A stretch of 64,000 nt of DNA, taken from the NCBI RefSeq assembly GCF_905475345.1, contig NC_066594.1:4318501-4382500 (forward strand), given 5' to 3'. Position numbers and translations under genes: made by a program. The DNA is from Vespula vulgaris (Eukaryota; Arthropoda; Insecta; Hymenoptera; Vespidae). Each line of letters begins with the position of its first letter. The first letter of the stretch is position 1. The notes under the pieces were generated by a model. The model did no database searches, was not told the origin of the DNA, and saw only the letters and a program-made list of their open reading frames with translations. Of the stretch, positions 27,363 through 39,520 are shown in pieces.

Positions 27363-27400
27363 GTGGTGGTGGTGGTGGTGGCGGCGATGGTGGTAGTGGC
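27363..27400. repeat. (GGT)n trinucleotide repeat
   Basis: Six near-perfect GGT units followed by degenerate GCG/GAT/GGT/AGT triplets. Confidence 0.85.
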
Positions 27401-28146
27401 CAGAGAACGATAGGAAGAATGGCGAGGTAGTTTTCTCAGTAAGAAACTTGTTAGGTCAGACGTATTAGCGAAATCGAAGATATATCGCTGCTTACGTAGG
27501 TGTGGATTCGAACTAGTGCGAAGCAGCCGATCGTAATGTCCGCCACTTAAGGAGCTACCGCGAGAACTCGTGTCTAATCTAAACTCTTGGAAGAAAGGAA
27601 ATGCGCTCTTGTGTTTTCGTAATAACGATTCTAGTCTGTTAATTGCGACTTTAAATTATTACTTTTTTGCACTTTCTCGTTAAAAAGATTATCGTACGTA
27701 AAAATGTTTAATTAAAGTTATTTTAAATAGCACGTAAAGATTTTAACGAATGAAAGTTAGCGAAGAAAGAAGAGATACCAACACGGGAAAGAGATATCGC
27801 TGAACAGCAGAGAAGTCATCGTCACGTACGATAAAATCCACCTTTAGAGAAGTAGGGACTAGCGAGTACGTGATACAAGTATTTCATATAAAAAGAAGAA
27901 AAGAAAAAGAGAAGAAAAAAATATAGAGGAATAGGAGGATGGAAACGAGGAGAAGAAGAGCGAGAGAGAGACCGCTAGATGTCTCGTCGACGGTATTTCT
28001 AGTGAAATATTCGCCTGCAATAGAACGACGAGGAAAATTTGGTATACTTATTGAGTTATGTACTCGCTCCGCGTTCGTACGATGTATCGAGCCAATTTAG
28101 GTGTCTGCAGTCAGATCGACGAGTAAGAAGACATCGTTGGTAGGTG

Positions 28147-28222
28147 TGCGCCGATGGTGATGCCAACGGTGACGATGGCGGTGACGATGTCGATGATGGT
28201 GGTGCTGCTGGTGGTTGTGGGA
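28147..28222. repeat. Degenerate GGTGAT/GATGGT triplet repeat
   Basis: About 75 bases of interspersed GAT, GGT, GAC and GCT triplets. It produces a T/I/V-rich frame on the minus strand that is unlikely to be translated. Confidence 0.75.
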
Positions 28223-29066
28223 TGTGGCCTCGAGGAGATGGTTACATGTAGAAGATAGAAGAGCCGATTTCTATGCCAATATTTGCGAAACATTACGGTT
28301 CGGCACATATCCACGAGACGAACATGGGACGAATTCTATCTCGTCGTCGAGAAGATCGTTGAATTTTCTCGCGACTTTTTGTTGGAACATCTTTCTGGAA
28401 ATCCGAAGGAGGTAAAAGAAACAGAAAGAGTCTTTTTGATAAAAATTGTGTTTCGTAGTAATTTGAAACAATCTAGAAAACCCTCGAATGTCGAAAATGA
28501 AAGGTATTGTGAAAAATCTTTAATTAAATCTTTGTGGAAAAAAAATTTTTTGGATAACATTTAAAGAATAAAATTGAAGTATGCGCGAAAAGTCGAGTCA
28601 AGTGGAAAAGTCATTGATTTTATGCTCTAAGCATTGATAATAGACATAGTGAATAATTATTAGACAATTTTATTATCATTAGTATATTTTAATGAAAATA
28701 TCGTAGAAAATACGACCGACTAATTACATTTTCTTATGTAAAGGAAATGAATAAATAGAAACTTTTCCAGCAATTACGCGTTCGTTACTTTGTTATTCTA
28801 CTAAAGATTTGTTAATTAATTTATAATTCGACGCTTATGAATTTCTATTTCTGGGATATAAAAAAGCTTCTTCAATAAACTCGAGAGGTCGCGCGAATAA
28901 AATGCTTCGTTAAAGGTTTTCGTTAAGGTGAAATATTGAAAATTTAATAAACAGTTGTGGTAGATAGACGATGCGAAAGCAAACGCTTTATTAAGAAAAG
29001 TCGAGAAGGGTAAAAATATAGCGATAACGAAACTACGAAGTACAGCTTACTATCCTGCGAATCAAA

Positions 29067-29099
29067 CGATCGATCGATCGATCGATAGATAGATAGATC
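29067..29099. repeat. (ATCG)n(ATAG)n tetranucleotide repeat
   Basis: Five ATCG units change directly into three ATAG units. Confidence 0.9.
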
Positions 29100-31200
29100 A
29101 ATCTTTTTTTTTCTTAATGCGAATCGTCTGCTTCGCCGATGCGGCACTCTAATATACTCGATTGAACTCATACGGCTGCTACTCGATTTCATCCCTCTGC
29201 AAATTACGGCTTGCGACATTTTCGAAATTCGTATTTCTTTCTAGTCGATAAGCCCGTTAATTCTTGGCCGTTATGGCCAAGCACGGCATCCGATGGTGCA
29301 TCGAACGATGCCGTTCGTTAATTCGTCGGACATTTATTTAACCGCACGCTCTTCCTTCCTTCGATATCCCACTAATTACGATCGTATTCGAGAGCGTAAC
29401 GATCGTACGGTTACCGTTAGAGGCCACGCCAAATGGAGTTTGTGCGCGTTACTTCGGGCCAAACAGGTGGCAATTCTCTCGCGAAGTCTCACGGGTTTCT
29501 TGTCGGAGCTGCGAACTAACGCGATTACCGCTCGTTTTTGGTTAGCCGCTCTTCTCTCTCAGTGGCCGAGAAACGCGACGCGGCTTAAGCCTGGGCCGAG
29601 TCGAGCCGAATCGCGGCATCGTCATACCTTCTCCTCGAAGAATTTTCTTCTTTTTTTTCGTCCAATACTCAGAAGGAGCTAGGAGATGTCGAGGAAAGTT
29701 CTTCAACAAAGGAACATCTACTTGGAATAATTCGCTCGTAGTTAGCGTTCGAGGTAGTTTATCACATCGCGGTTGACAACGGTTGTTCCTTTCTACGCTA
29801 GTTCGAGTTACGAGCTCCCTTCGGCAATTGCGCGCATACTTTGGTAAACCAAAACCAACGTGCCAGTGCTTGGCAACGAGGTGTACATATAGCGAACGCG
29901 ACTATTCTCCGTATAATCGTAAGGGAACCAAGAAAACGTTGTTTTTTTCTTTTTGCACCGACAGTCGGCGCGAATTGCGAGTAGCATCTATTCTTTTTAC
30001 TCGTTTACGATATTTCTTTCCCATATTCTACACGTACTAGAGATGTTCGATGAAGAGAAAATGTGTTCGATGAAATGTATAGTCATATTAAAAAATTCGA
30101 TACTAATCCTCATTTCTGTTCGTCTTTTATCTTCTCCCCGCTCGTTACGTTCGATTTAACGCTGATGGCGATCGTCGCATTATAAGTTGTCCAGAAACAT
30201 TACAGGGAGGGGTATCTAAAGTTAGATTCTCAAGGTAATCGTCGGTCGCGATATAATCTGACGGAGATTTTCGGCGAACGTGCTCCGGCTTCTAAATCCA
30301 CGCGAGATCGTAGTCCTTCCGATTGGCTTCCGAGCGGGCACACTTTTTCTCGTAGATTCCATCGTGCAGAGTGGTGAGAATCTGGTGGGCATACTCGCAA
30401 AGACTTCTGAAAATCATGGTACGCGCGAGCCAACAGCTCCGATTTATGTCGGTCATAAATTCATGCGATTCCGTGAACCGTTTTTCTGATCTTGGGTCCG
30501 GTTTGTCAACCCTCCTACTACCTGCCCTACCTTTTCTACCTTTGGCCACCCCTTTTTTTCCACGTCTGTTATTCGCCTTTCCAAGGTTCGGCCTGTTTGT
30601 TCTTATGGTCAGTTTCACATTCTCTTTACTCTTTTCGAAATTCTTTCCCTTTTCCGCAAGATCGTCATGATCCTCGAGCACCGAGCAATGTGAAATATTT
30701 GGTGCAATTTAGTTTTGAAAAGATTATCACGCTTGTGCGCGAAACAATGGAGGATAGTTCAAAAATATTTTTCATCTTTTTTGAACGAGTTGAATTCCAA
30801 AGAAAACCAAAAAATCCCAAAGAATTAAATAATCTACTAGTTACATCACATATGCAAGGTGTTCAGTATTACGTTTGAAATGTCACTTTCTAGTTTTAAT
30901 GCCAATTGGTAATCACATCGTGGATGGTTGCTGACAATTCCTCTGTCAGCAGTGATTATAGATTCAAGAACGAACTAAGAAGCGGTGGAAACGAGATAAT
31001 TTAATTTCTAAGATGTAATTTAAATGTCGCGGAAGTTAATTAGTTGCGTCAGAAAGAGATTGGATTACGTACTCTTATTCGTTACTTGATAGACCTATAT
31101 GTATAAAGTTATTTTTTTGATTTTACTTTTTTATATCTTATTATCTACCTCTTATATCCTCTGCGTTTCCATCGCATTTTCCATTAGTCGACGAACATAA

Positions 31201-31203
<3 letters not shown>

Positions 31204-31261
<58 letters not shown>
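31204..31261. repeat. (TA)n microsatellite
   Basis: About 58 bases of uninterrupted TA dinucleotide, the longest pure TA tract in the window. Confidence 0.97.
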
Positions 31262-31262
<1 letters not shown>

Positions 31263-32003
31263 GAAATAAAGGAAGACGAGAAAGGATTACCAACCTTATT
31301 TTCTTTTTCTCAAAGGTACATTGTTATTTGTTCATATTTGCGACGATGCAATAATAGCCGGACAAAAAGATTATAGCATGACACTTTAAACAAAAAATCG
31401 ACTGCGTTAACATGCGAAACTTATCACTTTTCACAAAGCAACGAAATAAGTATTCAGATTTTATTAAAGAAAATACGTGATAGAACGTCGAACGTGATAT
31501 GGTGTAATGTGCATATCTATCTGCGAGAAAAAGAACGATGGAAAAAGTTGGATTCATTGGTAAATGGCAAAATCAAAAGAGAAAAAGGATGACAAGAAAA
31601 AGTAGGAAAAGAAATGGAAAGATTAATTAAAAGAAAATTTAACATCATAGTTTTTTTTGCACGATCGTTGGAATTTCTCTTCTGTTCTAATATTTCGTTA
31701 TGTCATTTAAATATTATTTTATCTATCAATGATTCTCATTAACTTATTAAAATTTACCATTTAAATAATGGACGATAATTATCGAAATTCTAATCCGTTT
31801 TTAATTTGCTCTAAACGAAGACATAGATAACTAAATTATTCCCATTCGATATTTAATCAAGTTAAGGTACTCAGCCCTTTCAAAATTTCTTCTCCCAGTT
31901 TTGCAACATGGCGCTTTCGTCTTCCTCTTTTATCAATTTACTACTTCTTGTCGAATTCGTCACGGCAGGACAATGCATAAAGCGAGCGAACGAACGAAAG
32001 AGG

Positions 32004-32008
<5 letters not shown>

Positions 32009-32060
<52 letters not shown>
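32009..32060. repeat. (GA)n microsatellite
   Basis: About 52 bases of uninterrupted GA dinucleotide within a purine-rich region that continues to about 32125. Confidence 0.97.
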
Positions 32061-32064
<4 letters not shown>

Positions 32065-33911
32065 GAATAGAATGAAGTAGAGAAGAAAGAAAGAGAAAGA
32101 CAGACAGAGAAAAGAGAGAGAGTTGTCGAGCGTGAGGTAATGTCGTGCGACAGATTCCGGTTTTCTCGTCGTAGCGCGGTTTCCGCCGTTGTCACATGCG
32201 GCTGTTCTTTCGGTAGACAAAAACGTACGCGTTAAAGCCTTCTTGAAAATATCCAAGCTAGTTGTCGCGCTCGTAGCGGCGCAGCTTTATTTTCCCCTTT
32301 GAATCTCTCCGAGTAAAGCTCGCTTACTATCCTACATGTATGCTACAGTCTGTATACTTCGTATAATAGTGAAGCGTCGGAGAGTAGAAAATTTCTCTTT
32401 CGTTCTTTCTCCATCGCCGAGCACGTTTTATACGTCGTTCCGATACGCTTCGGAATTGTTAATGCATGGAGATTCGTGCTAGTTTGTAGCGCTCGTCGCA
32501 CGAACTTTTTCCTGACCTTATCTGTGGAGATATGCAAGAATTTAACACACAATTTCAAATTACGCTTTTGTATATGTTTCTTTGATGTAACGAAGAAAAA
32601 CTGTTGTGTTACGTCACTTTTGATGGCAAGGAAGAAGAGAATACAATATCAGAAAAAAGAAAGTAATTAGGAAAAAAGTACTTTGAAGAGATATTATTAA
32701 ATTTGAATTTCTCTCGCGTAAATGCGAAATTACATATTCAAAAATTTTGTTTAAATGTGACACCTCGTGATATAAATAAGAGAGATAAGTCTGCGTTCGT
32801 GCGTATCAGATGAGAAGGGTAATAGCGTTGCGTGCATATGCGATATGATAATATTACAACATTGTTTGAGACAATACGTAATGCGATAATATAATAATAC
32901 CTCGATATTGGCCATGGTATTATTGTCCTCTATACGCAGGTGATCCTAAACGTACGCGCGTCACAATTTCATTCGTGTATTAATATGTCATCATCGTCAT
33001 GATCGTAATCACGTCGTGCTTCTTTTTCTTTCTTCTCTTCCATTTTCTCGCTCTTTCTCTCTTTCTTTCTAACCCTTAAGTAATTATAAGATAGGTATAC
33101 CTACGCTCATCGAAGAGACGACACGGTTCAAGCGATGACCGGAAAACTAATTTAACACATCAATCTGTGATTCCTATGCAAACCGCAAATTCTTTTCTGA
33201 TAAAATTTATTTTTAATATGGATTGGATAGTATGATATTTTCTTTCATCATCGTAAACTAATTAACTTCAGATCCGCTTGCAACAAATTACCTCTTTGAG
33301 GATCGATATGAGAATCATACTGTCTCGTTGTTTATTATTAATTTATAAAATAGACAAAGTATAGTCCTTATAACCATTATCATTTTCCACAAAGAATAAT
33401 TCGTTTAGGATTTCCTTTTTGTTGCAGTGTATTATTAAGGTTCAATTGGTCAAGAAGAGTAAGTCAATTCTATTCGAAGAAGAAAAGAGAAAGGTAGCAT
33501 GGTTCACAGAAATTGAACGTAATATGGTAGAAAAAGGAAAAACCGAATAACAGAAGCGAGGGACGGTAGCAGTGGGAGGTAGTAGTGAAGGGGCATGGTG
33601 CTCTGGCAGTGCATCGTTTGCAGAAGGACGGCGGTTAGTCTGGTAAAGTCCACAGGAGCTTGGAGGGACGCAATCTAGGAACTCACGGGAACCAATCTTC
33701 TCTGATGAAAATACCTCGATCTCCGTCGGGGTTCCTAGCGATCCACAGCAGCCAATTTCATTCGTTTCTTTTTTGGAATACCTCAAGTACGTTTGACTCG
33801 GTCGTCCTGTACCAGGGCAGCTCTCTTCGTCAACGTATTCGTCGTCGTTCTTCTCTGTATTGCAGTCGAGCAAGTCATGGAATGGACAAAGGAGAAAACG
33901 GAAAGAGAAAG

Positions 33912-33914
<3 letters not shown>

Positions 33915-33956
<42 letters not shown>
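33915..33956. repeat. (GA)n microsatellite
   Basis: About 42 bases of GA dinucleotide, 204 bases before an inverted partner (CT)n tract at 34161. Confidence 0.97.
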
Positions 33957-33959
<3 letters not shown>

Positions 33960-34157
33960 AGAGACAGAGAGAGACAGATTCGAGTCAAGAGTTTGAAGGG
34001 TGCGTGCACATAGTCGAGAGAAATAAAGATACAGAACAGGTTTTCAGGGGAAAGAGAGAGCAAGGAGGAGAGAAAGAGAAATTCCACGTTAGCCCGAAGG
34101 TTCTTCTTGAAATCTGCACTGCGACACTTATGCCGTTTTCACCCTTACCTCTTTCCA

Positions 34158-34160
<3 letters not shown>

Positions 34161-34199
<39 letters not shown>
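34161..34199. repeat. (CT)n microsatellite
   Basis: About 39 bases of CT dinucleotide, complementary to the GA tract at 33915-33956. Confidence 0.97.
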
Positions 34200-34203
<4 letters not shown>

Positions 34204-35345
34204 ATGGCCTTGCTTCTCCTTTCCATTCCGCCGAGTTTGCTCCCGTCATTCCTATTTCCCTTGCCCTTCTTTGCTTCCACTCGCTTGCCCTCCCTCGTCG
34301 TATGCGCACTCTCTAACCTCATGCGAATGGGTTAAAGGTGAGGGAAAGTGCAAAGAATTGGCGCGGAAGATGGATTTCGGCATCGAAGGATCGAAAGTAC
34401 GATTTTCCAAGTTATATTCCTGCCGCGAGCTATACGATTCTCGAGATTCGACCCTACTGTAACCGACTGCTTTGAAGCCCTTCCATGAAAGTTACACCTT
34501 CGTATGTCGCGGACTTTATGATCGACTACCACTACCGCGCCATAACTCTTACAGTAGAACCATCGAAAAAGAAAAACTATTTGGATTGAAGAGCAATTTC
34601 TGAGGCCGCGAGATACGAATCGAATATATCAAAGGGATATGATGAAGAGTATGTATAATACTTTGAACTTAATAGCTTGTGCGGAGTGATTCTCAATGAT
34701 TATATTTATAATAATGAAATTTTCCTTGTTGATCATAATTGAATACTCATTAATAGTATGATGTTTCCTAGTCATAATGCATACAATCGCATTAGTCCTA
34801 TACAATACTTAGTTCAGAGGAACTTAAGAACCGAGGTAAACGTGGTAGGAGGATTACACACGAAAAGCGATTCTCACTGCAGATTAAGTACCAAGAAGGG
34901 TTAGGAAAAGCGGTGATTCGCGTACGTGCGCGTCGTGACACGAGTATGCTGACGCACAAGAGAAGAAAGTTCGAAGAGAAATAGAAAGAGATAGAGAGAC
35001 AGAGATAGTGATAGAGGGGAAGAGAAAGTCAGTCGAGGCAGCACGTCTCCGATTGGCTCATGCATTTTTCAACAGTCACCATTTGTTTGATCAGACTCAC
35101 CTATTCCCCTCTCTTCTCTTACGGACGAGAAGTGCACTTTTCGCCATAGTCGGAAGTACGAAGTAGTAGTGGCAGTACGTGGGTGATAGTAATATCGTAC
35201 GAGTGAAGGAAATACTCGATGCCGCGTCTCTACTATTTTCAGTAAGCTTGTATTCGATGCGAATGATCGATCAAGTTTTTGACGACGTCCGGTTTTGAGT
35301 CTTTAGCTATATAAGTGCATATATAATTAAATTCATTCGGATTCG

Positions 35346-35349
<4 letters not shown>

Positions 35350-35391
<42 letters not shown>
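35350..35391. repeat. (TA)n microsatellite
   Basis: About 42 bases of uninterrupted TA dinucleotide, 147 bases downstream (in gene direction) of the Ig1 exon's donor. Confidence 0.97.
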
Positions 35392-35397
<6 letters not shown>

Positions 35398-35537
35398 TTA
35401 ATCGATTTGATAAAAGTAAGGAGTAAGGAGATAATTTTGACTTTCCTCTTTGTTCCAGAATTTTGTTAACATTTTTATCGTCTTTAAACGAAGAAAACGA
35501 GATAGAAAGAAAAGGAGAAAAATAATAAAAGTCTTAC

Positions 35538-35749
35538 CGATGACGGTGAGGTTGTAACGGAAACTTCGCGTCTGGCCTTTTCGAAAATCGACTCTACATC
35601 TATATGTTGCAGCATCGTGCCTCTTTATATCATCGATCACGAGAACTGCGGGGCTGGGAAAGGCAGTTCGAAAGTAAGCTCGTGGACCAAATACTCCCGA
35701 ATCCGAGGAATGTTGCGCTTTGGTCACTGGCTTTTCTCGGGCGTCGATT
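35538..35749 (-). CDS. Side-family exon: second half of Ig domain 1
   Basis: This 212-base exon runs between an acceptor ending tttcag and the donor gtaagac. It starts with one base that completes a split codon, gives 70 residues, and ends with one base of the next codon. It reads IDAREKPV near the start, then VFGPRAYFRT, then the F-strand IDDIKRHDAATYRCRVDF and the G-strand ending YNLTVI. The Cys in YRC is the second disulphide Cys of Ig1. The DAR, GPRAYF and CRVDFR blocks at this spacing are characteristic of Sidestep proteins rather than generic Ig domains. NLT near the end is a glycosylation sequon. The first half of the domain (LPCD and WYK/WFR region) should be in the preceding exon, which I did not find in the 28 kb upstream. 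A methionine two residues before the acceptor-proximal TKAQ segment would be intronic or out of context, so the exon is internal. Confidence 0.92.
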
Positions 35750-38700
35750 CTGAAATAAGGAAAAGTATATCCATAAAAATATCGCTTTCAAATATACTTA
35801 CTACTTTATTTTCAAATGCAAAATTTTATGAAAAAATCAATATTTTATCTATTTATAAAATAAGCCCTATAACACTTTAAAAGAGGAATAGTTATTACAG
35901 GGTAGGTTCTGCCTCGATGAATGTCAATATTATTTTAACCAAATTAGATGTATAAAATGCATAAACTGAATGACAGAAATGTAAATAATTGCAAAGGTTG
36001 TTTATTAATTTTTTGATCATATATGACAGTCATTAGATTAGCATAATGTTCGCGATTACAAAATAAATTTCAGAAAGTAAACGTTCCTATATTTTTCCGA
36101 TGATTGTTTTATATATATTTTAGAAAAAAATTCTAAAATTTTTTATTTGTCTATCAAAAGCTTTAAACTGAAATAATAAGTAGTTATCTCCATTTATTTT
36201 TCCATGATTTTATTTCGAGAGATTTCAGAGTGGATTTCTAATCAAGATTAATCAAGAAAAAAAAAGTAATTGCATGATTTTAAAAGTCTATATTCCTTTA
36301 AAATAAATTTTCCTAGCTTAATTATGTTATACGAACGTTACACTAGCGGTTTTCACATTCTCGAATATTGAATGAAGAGATTTTAACAAATCACGTATTT
36401 CTTTTTGAACTGATTCCATCGATTGGTATCCTCTTTAAATCTGTCGTATTCACTTTTACAATCACGGTATTCCACTTTTGTAAAGAATTCGAAAAATTCG
36501 CGAGACTATCGAGGAAGCCTATAAAAAAGTTTCCAGCCAATGCAATCTAAATCCGAGCAATGAATATCGCATCGACTGATGAAAATAAAAAAGTAGGAAT
36601 CTCCTCGAATACAGTGATTCATTGGGAAGCATTTAGATGCTATACGAATATTATCCGTACTGAGAAAATATAATTATTTTACATCGATAAAATAATTATC
36701 ACGTCGTTATGGATAAAGCTATACGCAGAAAAACTCAAGAGTAGAGAATCTCATGTACGTGTACAAGAATAATGTGATTAAATAGTTTGCTTGTTATTCG
36801 ATATATTGCCCGAATACTCCCTTCGTTTCCATCCGATTAATTTCGCAAAAAAGTGAGACAGAAAAGAAAAATTCTGTCGTTAATCTCGAGTCGTTTAATT
36901 CTTATAGTCCATAGAAATGAAGAAATTTGACTTTAAAATTATAAAGCTCGACATTATTTCTCGCTCGATAATTTTTCCGGATAACTCATGTGAGAATTGG
37001 AGTTATTACGATTGTGATATCCATTATGGTAGAATCTGGAATATTTTACATCAAATGAATGTTAATTTTATTTATCCTATTAAAAATTATAGAACAATGG
37101 TGAAAAGTGGAATTTTCGAACGATCGAACAACAGGAATAGATGAGATATTAATAATTTAACTTAGCATCCTTCCATTTACGGGTGAAAAATAATGTTGAC
37201 ACATTTATATGTATGCTAACGAGTACGCGTACACGATTGTGCGTGCAAAATAGGTCGAGTAAACGGCTCTTTAAATAAATGATCAAGGATAGACGATGAA
37301 AAGGGAGAAAGATAGAGAGAAAGAGAGAGAGGAGGGAGGTAGAGAGAAAGAGAGACAGACAGAGAGACTCAAATGACCCGCCGGAGATTGATGAGGACAA
37401 AGCGTCGCGTGTTGTGGCTAACAATGTGATTAAAAAAATCGTAGAAAATATTGAGGATAAAAAGACAGACGTGTCACTCAATGCAAGAAATGTGTCCTCG
37501 CGCATTTGGTTTCTATGCTTTTCTCCACGATCGAAGAAGCGAAAAAAATTAGTGAGGAGGGTTCTACGAAGCGGAACTATTTGACGAGAAACTAGTATAA
37601 GATCGATCATTCAAATCCACCCGATGAAAGGACTGATTGATACTCCGGCGTATTAGCACTTAATCTGAACCGTTCCTTAATATCATTAAATAAATCACAA
37701 AGACAAAGTTCATGCATCCGCATTATTAATCTATGAAAAACCATGAAATTGCGATATTGCTTGGCATAAAAAATATCTACATACAATCGTTTTTTCTAAA
37801 GACGTTTAAAAATAATTTTGTCTTGATACCTTTTTTGATTTTCTACGGCTCTCCTTCTTGGATTCTATGAATATATGTATACACACACACACATACACAT
37901 TTAAAGATGATTTTAATCAGATCGTGGTATTGGAAAGTGTTCGATAAAAATACTTTGATTAGTGGAATGCATTCGAGTAGAAAAAATAATGGTGGGTAGA
38001 ATGCGACTCGATGCAATAAGGAAATGCATATTCCACCATCGTCTTTCGCCTCGCGCTATTTCTGTTGCTCTTATATCCAGGCACCCAGGGGATCCCACGA
38101 TGTAGCTCTAGATCCACGTCGATGTGGTGCTGGGTAATATGGAATCGATGTCTGTTTTATGAAACGTTTTATCTCGCCGTGCAGCCCGCTTTCCAATATT
38201 TCGCCCGATTCTCGGTCCGCCATCCTCTTTACCACGTTATTCTACGCCGTTCTCCTCCCGCCATGCCTTTCTCCTTTCGCGAAAATATTCACGACCTCCG
38301 GAAACGCAAATAACAACGCTATAAGTCGACGCTCTCGATATTTTGTTTCTATCGATGAAAAAAATCTCTCGTCTTTCCCTCGGTATGAATATACCGACAA
38401 TTCTTTCGTATCGCGGTTGTAACAGTAAAAAATGATTCGTTTACACTTGTCCGACTTTAGATTCGTTAAAGAAAATAGGTTAACGATATTTGTGGTGATG
38501 GGCTATATTTACACAAGTATCCTCTTTTCTATCTTGTTAATGATTTCGTTGAGTATACGATTCCAATGAACGAATGCTATATATCAATCCTTGAATCGTA
38601 ATACGAAGAAGATATCTCAACATTTTGAATGTTTCGATAAATATCTGCTTGTTAGACAACTTTCGTCTTCAGGATTGTCGTCTTCTTATAAATAAAATAC

Positions 38701-39487
38701 ATTTAATGCAATAAAAGGAACATGACCGCGCACTTTTTTCATTCCTTTGTTTTCCATCTACTATCCTGTTACCATATACTCTCAGGCTATCCGTTGCTAC
38801 GCTTTTCGCACTGACCATGATAATCTAACAACAAAGGAAAAAGCTTGGTAACCAATCTACCTTGCTAATTTCGTCTTCTTTTTTTACTCGTATGTTTTTT
38901 CTTCTTCGCTCGCGTTTGCTGAGAAAGATAGTAGACATCGTAGTATCGAAGCTAGCTACGACTATATTATTCGATATTTTCAATCGATAAACTAGCGAAC
39001 GTAGAGTACGATACGCGCGAAAGAGATTAAATAAAGCAAAGTGAATTTCGAACGAGCATTCGCGAACGCATTACACATACATACACCATACGTATACAGA
39101 CGAATGAACACACGGACTTTCGCTACGGAAGGACGATCGAAACCATTACGAAAGATTAATGGAGTGACTCTCTCACGCCAGCGAAGAGCCTCGAACGGAA
39201 AATATTCGTCCGCAATAACGTTTCGAGATAAAGAGTTCGAGTTACCGCTCGTAGACTCATTCTTGTTATTTTATACGTCCTATCGTTGCTGCAATTATAA
39301 ACGACGTATACGACACCGAGAGCTTGAAGGATTTAAAACGTTCTGTAATAATTCTACGAACGAATAAAGAAAGTTCAGAAAATAAAGATAACTCGAAGAA
39401 AACGAAGCGAGTGAATAGTGTAAAGTTGAAAAAGATTAAAGTTCGGCAAGGCGAAGGATTACGATAGAAGGTATCGAATCTTTCATG

Positions 39488-39520
39488 TGACGCCTTTACG
39501 AGTTGACGTCATGTGACGTC
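39488..39520. promoter_or_regulatory. CRE-like cluster (TGACGTCA plus two TGACG half sites)
   Basis: A full palindromic CRE octamer tgacgtca lies at 39504-39511, flanked by tgacg at 39488-39492 and tgacgtc at 39514-39520. CREB/ATF-type bZIP factors bind this motif in animals. Its role here is an inference only. Confidence 0.35.

Larger units (their letters stand above)
13424..35537 (-). other. Intron of 22,114 bases between Ig1 and Ig2 exons
   Basis: This phase-1 intron has donor gtaagac and acceptor ttacag. It holds most of the window's long simple repeats (listed separately), a tRNA-derived SINE-like remnant near 14210-14300, a second tRNA-like fragment near 27501-27560, a pair of hairpins at 29264-29313, and several GC-richer patches (29290-29620, 30230-30480, 23800-24120). 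I found no nested gene. Frames longer than 100 codons in it (for example 13889-14278, 22782-23288, 23696-24265, 26634-27053, 33442-33873, 34004-34462) are compositionally biased or run over repeats. Confidence 0.75.
2821..35749 (-). other. Partial gene locus: Sidestep-family Ig-superfamily cell-surface protein (five internal exons)
   Basis: Five minus-strand exons join into one 231-residue open frame (694 bases; the first base completes a codon begun upstream). Intron phases are 1, 1, 2 and 1 at the four internal junctions; the first exon is entered in phase 2 and the last ends in phase 0. Each exon has an AG acceptor and a GT donor. Residues about 1-71 are the second half of Ig1, 72-175 are Ig2, and 176-231 begin Ig3. 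Side proteins are type I membrane proteins with several Ig domains; in Drosophila they act as ligands for Beat receptors in axon guidance. Sequons NLT, NGT, NFT and NES fit an extracellular, glycosylated region. The start codon, signal peptide, first Cys of Ig1, second Cys of Ig3, transmembrane segment and tail are not in view. Family assignment is strong; which Side paralogue it is cannot be decided from five exons, so no symbol is given. Confidence 0.9.

Noticed and set aside
27501..27560. Functional tRNA gene on the minus strand
   Set aside because: B-box and A-box spacing fit, but the T stem has only two pairs and there is no valid anticodon loop.
33793..33996. Plus-strand frame starting with a hydrophobic, signal-peptide-like stretch
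   Set aside because: It runs straight into the (GA)n repeat (RERERE...) and has no homologous domain; the hydrophobic start is probably chance.
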